Shown here: piece by piece, positions 32,717 to 39,683 of the stretch
How positions within the stretch are numbered: the stretch's first letter is position 1
Layout: every line of letters starts with the position of its first letter
Source of the DNA: an uncultured Blautia sp.
GTDB taxonomy: Bacteria; Bacillota; Clostridia; Lachnospirales; Lachnospiraceae
Assembly: GCA_946629475.1 (NCBI GenBank)
Contig: CAMOXX010000002.1
Span: 1 to 39,683 of the forward strand
Direction: 5' to 3'
DNA length: 39,683 bases
The notes under the pieces: model-generated
Database searches by the model: none
What the model saw: only the letters and a program-made list of their open reading frames with translations
What the model was told of the DNA's origin: nothing
Translations under genes and position numbers: made by a program

Positions 32717-32781
32717 AAAATAGTATTTGTGTGTCTTTAAAACGGCCTTTAACAGTAACCTGCAGATAGAGGAGGAATTTC

Positions 32782-34707
32782 ATGGATTCAGTAAATGTTG
32801 AATATGGTGCAGATCAGATCCAGATTCTGGAGGGCCTGGAAGCTGTACGGAAGAGACCGGGCATGTATATCGGCAGTACGTCCATCAGGGGACTCCACCA
32901 TCTGATATATGAGATAGTTGATAATGCGGTAGATGAGGCCCTGGCAGGTTTTTGCACTGAGATCCATGTGACAATAAATTCTGATAATTCTGTTACGGTA
33001 ACAGACAACGGGCGGGGGATTCCGGTAGGTATTAACCATAAAGCAGGAATACCTGCCGTTGAAGTCGTCTTTACGATACTCCACGCCGGCGGAAAGTTTG
33101 GCGGCGGAGGATACAAAGTGGCGGGAGGGCTTCACGGTGTTGGCGCGTCTGTCGTGAATGCTCTTTCGGAATGGCTGGAAGTAACGATTTATCAGGAAGG
33201 CAAAGTTTACCGCCAGAGGTATGAAAGAGGAAAGACCGTTTATTCTCTGAAGATGATCGGAGAATGCGAGCCCGGAAAAACCGGGACAATGGTTTCGTTT
33301 TTGGCGGACAGCCAGGTTTTTGAGGAGATGGATTTTGATTTTGATACGATCAAGCAGCGTCTCCGCGAGATGGCTTTCCTGACAAAGGGACTCCGCATTT
33401 ATCTTAAGGATGAAAGGGAAGGAAGAGAAAGGGAAAAGAGCTTTCATTATGATGGAGGAATTCTGGAATTTGTCCAGTATCTGAACAGAAGCAAGGAGGC
33501 TCTTTATCCTGAGATTATATATTGTGAAGGCGAAGAGGATGGTGTCGAGGTTGAGGTTGCGATGCAGCACAATGATTCGTACACCGAAAACTGCTACGGT
33601 TTTGTCAATAACATTAATACAACCGAAGGCGGGACGCATATGGTCGGGTTCCGCAATGCCATCACAAAGACCTTTAATGATTATGCCAGAAAAAACAAGC
33701 TCCTGAAGGACAGTGAGCCGAACCTGAGCGGCGAGGATATCCGGGAGGGACTGACGGCAATTATCAGTGTAAAAATCGAAAATCCGCAGTTTGAATCGCA
33801 GACAAAGATCAAGCTTGGAAACAGCGAAGCGCGTACGGCGGTAGACCATATTGTGAACCGTCAGCTGGAAATATACCTGGAACAGAATCCATCGGTCGCG
33901 AAGGCGATCATCGACAAATCCGTTCTGGCCCAGAGAGCCAGGGAGGCAGCCAGAAAGGCGAGGGACCTGACCCGAAGAAAATCCGCTCTTGACGGAATGT
34001 CGCTGCCGGGAAAACTTGCGGACTGTTCTGACAAAAACCCCGCAAACTGCGAGATTTACATCGTTGAGGGAGATTCGGCAGGCGGGTCTGCAAAGACAGC
34101 GCGGAACAGGGCAACGCAGGCGATTCTTCCGCTTCGCGGCAAAATTCTGAATGTAGAAAAGGCAAGACTCGACCGGATTTATTCCAACGCCGAGATTAAG
34201 GCGATGATCACCGCTTTCGGGACAGGGATCCATGATGATTTTGATATTACGAAGCTTCGTTACCACAAAATCATTATCATGACGGATGCCGATGTTGACG
34301 GTGCTCATATTGCAACGCTTTTGCTTACATTCCTCTACCGGTTTATGCCGGAGCTGATTAAGCAGGGATATGTATACCTGGCGCAGCCGCCTCTTTACAA
34401 AATCGAGAAAAACCGAAAAGTATGGTATGCCTATGACGATGCCGAGCTTGATTCGATTTTGAAGGAGATCGGACGCGATAACAATAACAAGATTCAGCGC
34501 TATAAAGGGCTTGGAGAGATGGATGCCGAACAGCTGTGGGAAACCACGATGGATCCTGAACGGCGTATTCTTTTGAAGGTTACGATGGATGAGGCAGCAG
34601 CATCAGAGATCGACCTGACATTCACCACTCTGATGGGTGATAAGGTGGAGCCCAGGCGGGAATTTATCGAAGAAAACGCGAGATTTGTTAAAAATCTGGA
34701 TATCTAA
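32782..34707 (+). CDS. gyrB: DNA gyrase subunit B
   Basis: ATPase subunit of gyrase. 641 residues, the short Gram-positive form. The GHKL ATP site has EIVDNAVDEALAG, DNGRGIPVG and the GGYKVAGGLHGVGASVVNALS lid; the transducer domain follows. The TOPRIM domain has EGDSAGGSAKTARNRATQAILPLRGKILNVEKA and DADVDGAHIATLLLTFLYR. The C-terminus ends RREFIEENARFVKNLDI, family-typical. GAGGAGG lies 7 bp upstream. It is 15 bp before gyrA and well away from recF, its usual neighbour. Confidence 0.99.
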   Translation: MDSVNVEYGADQIQILEGLEAVRKRPGMYIGSTSIRGLHHLIYEIVDNAVDEALAGFCTEIHVTINSDNSVTVTDNGRGIPVGINHKAGIPAVEVVFTILHAGGKFGGGGYKVAGGLHGVGASVVNALSEWLEVTIYQEGKVYRQRYERGKTVYSLKMIGECEPGKTGTMVSFLADSQVFEEMDFDFDTIKQRLREMAFLTKGLRIYLKDEREGREREKSFHYDGGILEFVQYLNRSKEALYPEIIYCEGEEDGVEVEVAMQHNDSYTENCYGFVNNINTTEGGTHMVGFRNAITKTFNDYARKNKLLKDSEPNLSGEDIREGLTAIISVKIENPQFESQTKIKLGNSEARTAVDHIVNRQLEIYLEQNPSVAKAIIDKSVLAQRAREAARKARDLTRRKSALDGMSLPGKLADCSDKNPANCEIYIVEGDSAGGSAKTARNRATQAILPLRGKILNVEKARLDRIYSNAEIKAMITAFGTGIHDDFDITKLRYHKIIIMTDADVDGAHIATLLLTFLYRFMPELIKQGYVYLAQPPLYKIEKNRKVWYAYDDAELDSILKEIGRDNNNKIQRYKGLGEMDAEQLWETTMDPERRILLKVTMDEAAASEIDLTFTTLMGDKVEPRREFIEENARFVKNLDI

Positions 34708-34722
34708 TCGGGAGAATATGCA

Positions 34723-37251
34723 ATGGAAGACAATATTTTTGATAAAGTTCATGAGGTCGATCTGGAAAAAACCATGAAGGAATCCTACATCGACTATGCC
34801 ATGAGTGTTATCGCGTCACGTGCCCTTCCGGATGTCAGGGATGGTCTGAAACCGGTACAGAGACGTGTTTTGTATTCCATGATTGAGCTGAATAACGGTC
34901 CTGACAAGCCGCACAGAAAGTGTGCGCGTATTGTCGGTGATACAATGGGTAAGTATCATCCTCATGGTGACAGCTCTATTTATGGAGCGCTGGTCAATAT
35001 GGCACAGGAATGGTCGACCAGATATCCATTGGTGGACGGTCATGGCAATTTCGGATCAGTGGACGGCGATGGCGCGGCAGCGATGAGGTATACCGAAGCC
35101 AGGCTCAGCAAAATCTCTATGGAGATGCTTGCGGATATCAATAAGGATACAGTCGATTTTCAGCCGAACTTTGATGAGACGGAGAGAGAACCGGTGGTTC
35201 TCCCCTCCCGTTACCCGAATCTGCTGGTGAACGGAACATCGGGCATTGCCGTCGGAATGGCAACCAATATTCCTCCTCATAATCTGAAGGAGGTTGTCGA
35301 AGCGGTCGTAAAGATCATTGACAATACAATTGAAGAGCAGAGAGAAACCACGATCGAGGAGATTCTTGAAATTGTCAAGGGTCCCGATTTCCCCACAGGA
35401 GCGGTCATTTTAGGGCGCAGGGGAATTGAAGAGGCTTATCGTACCGGACGTGGAAAAATCCGGGTGCGTGCGGTTACAAATATCGAGACACTGCCGAACG
35501 GCCGGACCTGTATCGTTGTGACCGAGCTTCCTTATCTGGTCAACAAAGCCCGCCTGATTGAAAAGATCGCGGAGCTGGTCAGAGATAAAAGGATCGAAGG
35601 CATCGTGGACCTGAATGATCATTCCAACAGAGAGGGAATGAGAATTCAGATTGACCTGCGAAAGGATGCCAACGCGAATGTGGTCCTGAATCAGCTTTTC
35701 AAGCATACGCAGATGCAGGATACCTTCGGGGTAAACCTGCTTTGCCTGGTTCCGAACAGGGGAAGCCTGGAGCCGAAGGTTCTGAACCTTCTGGAAATGC
35801 TGAAGTACTACCTGGAGCACCAGGAGGATGTGGTAACCAGGCGGACGCAGTATGATCTGAATAAAGCGCAGGAGAGGGCCCATATTCTGGAAGGACTCCT
35901 GAAAGCACTTGACAATATTGATGAAGTTATCCGGATTATCCGTTCTTCCCGGAATGTTCAGATTGCAAAGACAGAGCTGATGAACCGTTTTGAACTGACG
36001 GATCCTCAGGCACAGGCGATTGTGGATATGCGTCTGAGAGCTCTGACAGGTCTGGAACGCGAAAAGCTTGAGGCGGAATATGCTGAGCTGATGGAGAAAA
36101 TCCGCAAGTATCAGGCAATTCTTGGTGACCGGAATCTGCTGCTCCGCGTGATCCGTGAGGAAATTCTGGCAATCTCAGAAAAATACACGGATGAGCGCCG
36201 CACGGCAATCGGATATGATGTGTACGATATTTCGGCCGAGGATCTGATTCCGCGGGAGAATACCGTGGTTACGATGACGAAGGGCGGATATATCAAGCGG
36301 ATGACCGTTGATAATTTCCGCAGCCAGAACCGCGGAGGCCGGGGAATCAAGGGTATGCAGATTCTGGAGAATGACTATATTGATGAGCTGTTTATGACAA
36401 CAACACATCATTATCTGATGTTCTTCACCAATACCGGCAGGGTTTACCGGCTGAAGGCATATGAGATTCCCGAAGCCGGAAGGACGGCAAGAGGGACAGC
36501 GATTATCAATCTGCTGCAGCTCTCTCCCGGTGAAAGAATCACTGCCACCATCGCGATGAGCAGCTTTGATTCAAACTACAATCTGCTTATGTGTACGAGA
36601 AGCGGTATTGTTAAGAAAACACCGTTGAAGGATTATGAGAATGTACGTAAAAACGGTCTGATTGCGGTGAATCTGCGGGATGATGACGAACTGATTGAGG
36701 TAAAGAAGACCAATAACAAGAATGAGATTTTTCTGGTAACAAAATACGGTCAGTGTATCCGCTTCAGTGAGAGCGATGTACGAAATACGGGCAGAAGCTC
36801 TATGGGTGTGCGCGGAATCAATCTGGCAGACGGGGACGAAGTTGTTGCGATGCAGCTGTCCAGCCAGGGGCATTATCTGCTGACGGTTTCGTCCAGAGGC
36901 CTTGGAAAACTTACTTCGGTGAGTGAGTTCTCGAGACAGAACCGCGGCGGCAAGGGACTTAAATGCTATAAAATTACGGAAAAAACTGGCAGTGTGGCCG
37001 GCGCAAAGATGGTAAACAAAGATAATGAAATTATCATGATTACAACAGAAGGAATCATTATCCGTCTGCACTGTGAAGATATTTCTATTCTGGGTCGTGT
37101 CACATCCGGTGTGAAACTGATCAATCTTGATGAGAATGTCAAAGTGGCTGGCATTGCCAAGGTAAGAGAGAAAAAGAAGGAAGATCAGGAAACAAGTCCG
37201 GAAAATACGGCAGAAGATAATTCGGGGGATCAGACAGAAGAGGATAAATAA
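34723..37251 (+). CDS. gyrA: DNA gyrase subunit A
   Basis: Breakage-reunion subunit of gyrase, 842 residues. The winged helix has the catalytic Tyr in AAMRYTEARLSK. The quinolone-resistance region reads YHPHGDSSIYGALVNMAQ: Ser is at the E. coli 83 position and Gly at the 87 position, where Asp or Glu is usual. The C-terminal beta-pinwheel carries the GyrA-box variants QNRGGRG (start) and QNRGGKG (later) in place of QRRGGKG. The tail is acidic (KKEDQETSPENTAEDNSGDQTEED) and could tune supercoiling. Co-transcribed with gyrB; 2 bp before the Arg-rich protein gene. Confidence 0.99.
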   Translation: MEDNIFDKVHEVDLEKTMKESYIDYAMSVIASRALPDVRDGLKPVQRRVLYSMIELNNGPDKPHRKCARIVGDTMGKYHPHGDSSIYGALVNMAQEWSTRYPLVDGHGNFGSVDGDGAAAMRYTEARLSKISMEMLADINKDTVDFQPNFDETEREPVVLPSRYPNLLVNGTSGIAVGMATNIPPHNLKEVVEAVVKIIDNTIEEQRETTIEEILEIVKGPDFPTGAVILGRRGIEEAYRTGRGKIRVRAVTNIETLPNGRTCIVVTELPYLVNKARLIEKIAELVRDKRIEGIVDLNDHSNREGMRIQIDLRKDANANVVLNQLFKHTQMQDTFGVNLLCLVPNRGSLEPKVLNLLEMLKYYLEHQEDVVTRRTQYDLNKAQERAHILEGLLKALDNIDEVIRIIRSSRNVQIAKTELMNRFELTDPQAQAIVDMRLRALTGLEREKLEAEYAELMEKIRKYQAILGDRNLLLRVIREEILAISEKYTDERRTAIGYDVYDISAEDLIPRENTVVTMTKGGYIKRMTVDNFRSQNRGGRGIKGMQILENDYIDELFMTTTHHYLMFFTNTGRVYRLKAYEIPEAGRTARGTAIINLLQLSPGERITATIAMSSFDSNYNLLMCTRSGIVKKTPLKDYENVRKNGLIAVNLRDDDELIEVKKTNNKNEIFLVTKYGQCIRFSESDVRNTGRSSMGVRGINLADGDEVVAMQLSSQGHYLLTVSSRGLGKLTSVSEFSRQNRGGKGLKCYKITEKTGSVAGAKMVNKDNEIIMITTEGIIIRLHCEDISILGRVTSGVKLINLDENVKVAGIAKVREKKKEDQETSPENTAEDNSGDQTEEDK

Positions 37252-37253
37252 TA

Positions 37254-38618
37254 ATGGAAGGGAATGAGAATCCAAATACCGCCAGAAGGGAAAGGGCGGT
37301 ACGACCGGTGAGACGGACTTCCTCTTCCAACAGAAGCGGTGAGGAAGGCACAGAAAGAAGGTCATCGTCCGGCTCAGGACGCAGGCCTTCGGGCTCTTCC
37401 CGTGCAGAAGGAGGAAATGTAAGAAGAAGACCGGCTTCATCCGGAGGAACAGAAGGAAGCAGCGCTAGAAGAAGACCGGCTTCATCCGGGGGAAAAGAAG
37501 GAGAAAACGCGAGAAGAAGGCGGCCCGCTTCCGGCAGTGCGGAAGGAGAAGGCACGGAAAGAAGACGGCTTGCTTCCGGCAGTACGGAAGGAGAAAGCGC
37601 GAGAAGAAGAAGGCCCGCTTCCGGCAGTGCGGAAAGAGAAGGCACGAGGAGAAGGCAGCCTGCTTCCGGCAGTGCGGAAAGAGAAGGCACGAGGAGAAGG
37701 CAGCCTGCTTCCGGCAGTGCGGAAGGAGAAGGAGCGAGGAGAAGGCGGCCCGCTTCCGGCAGTGCGGAAGGAAACAGCCAAAGGAGAAGATCAAATACTT
37801 CCTATAATAATGAGGGAAAGAGAGAGTCTGCTTCTTATGAATCAGGGGAAGAAAGACCCCGCAGAAGATCGACTGCTTCCGAAAATGCGGTAAGGCCGAC
37901 GAGGAGAAGACCTTCCTCCTCAGTAAACGGTGAAGAGAGGGAAAGCAGAGACGCTGAAAGATCCCCGCGCAGGGAAAGATATTCTGATACGGAGACTGTC
38001 AGAGAAAGAAGAACAAGAACTGTTTCTAAAAACACTCCGGATCTGACAAGGCTGGCTGTTAATCCGAAGGTAATCGGAGCGGCGGCAGCAGTGCTTCTTA
38101 TTGTAATCGGAGTGATTGTCGGAGTGAGAAGCTTTGGCGCGAGCCATCGGACGGCTGAAAATGTGGTAAAGGAGCTTGTAAAAGCATCAGTTGATGGAAA
38201 TGCCGGCGGAATGAAGGATGCTTACGGAATCAATGGAGAAGTGATGGTGGATATGCAGGAAGCTTTTGATGCGACCGCAGCATATTACAAGGCACATAAT
38301 GTGAAAAAAACAGAGATAAAAACTTCCGGAACGCTTTTTGAAGACGGAAATTATTCCTATGTATATATACTTTACAATCTGCTTCTCGATAATGATCAGG
38401 AGTATCCCTGCATAGCGACATACATTACGCAGAATATGGATGGAAAATACTATGTTCTTACTCCGGCAAATGTGACGGAAGATCTGAGTGCGAAAGCGAC
38501 AGCAAGCTACCAGAAATTTATGACGACGGACACTTACAAGAATTATTCCAGAGAATATGACACCTTTATAAAAAAGAATCCGGGATATGAGGAAAAGATT
38601 GCAGCTAAACTGGCGTAA
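37254..38618 (+). CDS. Single-pass membrane protein with Arg/Ser-rich repeat domain, function unknown
   Basis: 454 residues. The N-terminal half (about 1-265) is a disordered, strongly basic domain of repeats of the form RRRRPASGSAEGEGT (15 residues), at least six regular copies plus diverged ones. One membrane segment follows (about 272-293, VIGAAAAVLLIVIGVIVGV). The C-terminal domain (about 300-454, AENVVKELVKASVDGNAGGMKDAYG ... DGKYYVLTPANV) would lie outside the cell and resembles NTF2-like or DUF4878-type folds by pattern only. With no signal peptide before the basic domain, the repeats should be cytoplasmic. The ATG is 2 bp after the gyrA stop, with GAGGA in the gyrA end, so it is coupled to gyrase. 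A nucleic-acid tether is conceivable but unproven. Confidence 0.85.
   Translation: MEGNENPNTARRERAVRPVRRTSSSNRSGEEGTERRSSSGSGRRPSGSSRAEGGNVRRRPASSGGTEGSSARRRPASSGGKEGENARRRRPASGSAEGEGTERRRLASGSTEGESARRRRPASGSAEREGTRRRQPASGSAEREGTRRRQPASGSAEGEGARRRRPASGSAEGNSQRRRSNTSYNNEGKRESASYESGEERPRRRSTASENAVRPTRRRPSSSVNGEERESRDAERSPRRERYSDTETVRERRTRTVSKNTPDLTRLAVNPKVIGAAAAVLLIVIGVIVGVRSFGASHRTAENVVKELVKASVDGNAGGMKDAYGINGEVMVDMQEAFDATAAYYKAHNVKKTEIKTSGTLFEDGNYSYVYILYNLLLDNDQEYPCIATYITQNMDGKYYVLTPANVTEDLSAKATASYQKFMTTDTYKNYSREYDTFIKKNPGYEEKIAAKLA
37422..37796 (+). repeat. 45-bp tandem coding repeats in the Arg-rich protein gene
   Basis: GCTTCCGGCAGT-type cores recur at 37527, 37572, 37617, 37662, 37707 and 37752, exactly 45 bp apart. 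Two diverged copies with GCTTCATCCGG are at 37434 and 37479, with one extra codon before the regular series. Units 37617-37661 and 37662-37706 are identical, pointing to recent duplication. The plus strand is purine-rich (AGAAGAAGG, GGAGAAGG). Confidence 0.95.
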
Positions 38619-38630
38619 CAGGAGATAATC

Positions 38631-39344
38631 ATGAAACGAATTGTGATGATGCTGATCAGGAATCTTTATTATCTGCCTTATGCATTGATAAAACTGAGGT
38701 GGTATCTGGCGCATAAAGAAAAATATTCCGAAGAAAAGATCAATGCTTTTTTTCGATCCATCTGTAAACATGCCGTGAGAGGCGGAAATATTAAAATCGA
38801 TATATCCGGTGTGGAAAACTTCCCGAAGGAGAACGGATTTATGATATTTCCGAATCACCAGGGAATGTTTGATGTGCTGGCTTTGATTCTTGCGTGTCCT
38901 GACCCTGTAACAGTGGTTGCCAAAAAGGAGACCGAGAACATTCCTGTTTTGCGTTCTATTCTGAAACTGATGGGGGCGCAGTTTATTGACAGGGAAGATC
39001 TCCGCCAGTCCATGCAGGTAATCAACCAGGTGGCAAAGGAAGTTAAAGAAGGACGGAACTATATTATTTTTGCGGAAGGGACACGGAGCAAAAACGGAAA
39101 CCAGCTTCTGGAATTTAAAGGGGGAAGCTTTAAGGCAGCAACAAAAGCACAGTGTCCGATTGTGCCGGCAGCGCTGATCGATTCCTACAAAGCGTTCGAT
39201 ACTGGATCCATCCAGAAGATAAATATTAAAGTGTGTATTCAGAAACCATTATATCCGGAAGATTATAAAGGTAAGAAGACCGTCGACATCGCAGATGAGG
39301 TTAAAAGCATCATAGAAAAAACGATACAAAAAAATTGTGAATAA
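38631..39344 (+). CDS. plsC: 1-acyl-sn-glycerol-3-phosphate acyltransferase (PlsC family)
   Basis: Membrane-associated enzyme that acylates lysophosphatidic acid to phosphatidic acid. 237 residues. The N-terminal hydrophobic stretch (about 4-30) probably lies at the membrane. Acyltransferase motif I is NHQGMFD (NHxxxxD), GAQFIDRED is motif II, FAEGTRSKNG is motif III and VPAALIDS is the motif IV region. AGGAG lies 7 bp upstream. It follows the Arg-rich protein by 12 bp and is probably the last gene of the gyrB-gyrA transcript. Confidence 0.95.
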   Translation: MKRIVMMLIRNLYYLPYALIKLRWYLAHKEKYSEEKINAFFRSICKHAVRGGNIKIDISGVENFPKENGFMIFPNHQGMFDVLALILACPDPVTVVAKKETENIPVLRSILKLMGAQFIDREDLRQSMQVINQVAKEVKEGRNYIIFAEGTRSKNGNQLLEFKGGSFKAATKAQCPIVPAALIDSYKAFDTGSIQKINIKVCIQKPLYPEDYKGKKTVDIADEVKSIIEKTIQKNCE

Positions 39345-39348
39345 GCTG

Positions 39349-39377
39349 TTGACACTACTATAAAAAATATGTATAAT
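39349..39377 (+). promoter_or_regulatory. Consensus promoter of tRNA-Ser
   Basis: TTGACA (39349-39354), 17-bp spacer, TATAAT (39372-39377): a perfect sigma-A consensus. The distance to the tRNA 5' end is 62 bp, giving a short leader removed by RNase P. Confidence 0.9.
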
Positions 39378-39439
39378 AAACAATGCGTTTCAAAAGACGC
39401 ACTCAACTGAATATAATGTTTAACATTAGTTCGGAGTCA

Positions 39440-39527
39440 GGAGAAGTACTCAAGAGGCCGAAGAGGTGCCCCTGCTAAGGGTATAGGTCGGGTGACCGGC
39501 GCGAGGGTTCAAATCCCTCCTTCTCCG
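39440..39527 (+). tRNA. tRNA-Ser (anticodon GCU)
   Basis: 88 nt, class II. The acceptor GGAGAAG (39440-39446) pairs with CTTCTCC (39520-39526), with discriminator G39527. The anticodon loop CTGCTAA sits on a CCC/GGG stem, anticodon GCT, reading AGC/AGU. The variable arm is long (around TCGGGTGACCGG) and the T arm is GAGGGTTCAAATCCCTC. The 3' CCA is not encoded. Confidence 0.96.
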
Positions 39528-39540
39528 TTCATCTTTTTCA

Positions 39541-39609
39541 GGATTATTTCAAAAAAATTGAAAAATCTAAAAAAAAGGTGTTGACACAGCAGAAATGTTG
39601 TGGTAATCT
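39541..39609 (+). promoter_or_regulatory. Strong promoter with A/T-rich upstream element at the right edge
   Basis: TTGACA (39581-39586), 17-bp spacer, TAATCT (39604-39609) with TG one base upstream (extended -10). It is preceded by A-tracts from 39551 to 39577 that resemble an UP element. No ORF follows in the remaining 74 bp, so it probably drives a stable RNA or rRNA operon beyond the window. The identity of that gene is inference. Confidence 0.6.
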
Positions 39610-39683
39610 ATTAAAGCTGTCGCAAGAGAGCAAAACAAAAAACTCGCACCGCGGAAGCAAACTTAACATGCACCGCGCACGAG

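Noticed and set aside
32788..34308. 506-codon open frame on the minus strand inside gyrB
   Set aside because: Fully antisense to a certain gene, no ribosome site, and the translation is rich in residues expected from reverse-frame coding. Shadow frame.
37465..37794. Repetitive minus-strand frames opposite the Arg-rich gene
   Set aside because: The 45-bp unit is a multiple of three, so every frame looks repetitive. The plus frame alone has flanking domains and a ribosome site.
37422..37796. CRISPR-like array
   Set aside because: Units are contiguous, without unique spacers, and lie inside a reading frame.

Overview
The window is the replication-origin region of a low-to-moderate-GC Firmicutes chromosome. 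Gene content, protein style and gene order suggest a clostridium of the Lachnospiraceae type; I cannot name genus or species from sequence alone. Supporting features are the ribosomal protein L34 sequence, the Jag-YidC-YidD-RnpA-L34 block, a ParA/ParB pair with Bacillus-type parS sites, and a block (Orn/Lys/Arg decarboxylase - nucleotide kinase - holB - yaaT - yabB - rsmI) that parallels B. subtilis yaaO-tmk-...-holB-yaaT-yabB-rsmI. No mobile element, prophage, CRISPR array or clear horizontal island was seen.

Left arm (1-11019, all minus strand). Reading away from the origin: rpmH-rnpA-yidD-yidC-jag, ending at a strong palindromic terminator; mnmE-mnmG-rsmG, ending at another terminator; then parA-parB-DUF4446 protein-serS (serS runs off the left edge). 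Three parS sites spaced exactly 44 bp apart lie between parA and rsmG. A fourth parS forms the first codons of rsmG.

Origin (11020-13028). The origin is bipartite. One DnaA-box cluster lies between rpmH and dnaA. The second lies between dnaA and dnaN and has tandem DnaA boxes, a short GC run, five DnaA-trio-like triplets and an AT-rich stretch, which is the layout of a basal unwinding system. All confident genes left of the origin are on the minus strand and all right of it are on the plus strand, so every gene is co-directional with replication.

Right arm (13029-39683, all plus strand). dnaN-yaaA-recF follow dnaA. Next comes a 1030-residue TPR / acidic / degenerate-AAA protein of unknown function with rsmA. 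An S1-domain protein with a CBS-type pyrophosphatase, murA, metK, a histidine kinase/response regulator pair, the decarboxylase-kinase-holB-ricT-trmN6-rsmI block, gyrB-gyrA, a membrane protein with a 45-bp-repeat-encoded Arg/Ser-rich cytoplasmic domain, plsC and tRNA-Ser(GCU) follow. The window ends just after a strong promoter with an A/T-rich upstream element, possibly for an rRNA operon.

Most genes are core housekeeping functions: replication initiation and elongation, chromosome segregation, tRNA and rRNA modification, and membrane protein insertion. The least explained items are the TPR-acidic-AAA protein (15527-18619) and the Arg-rich repeat membrane protein behind gyrA (37254-38618). 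The phased parS array, the origin unwinding element and the guanylate-kinase-like protein in the position of tmk are also worth checking.
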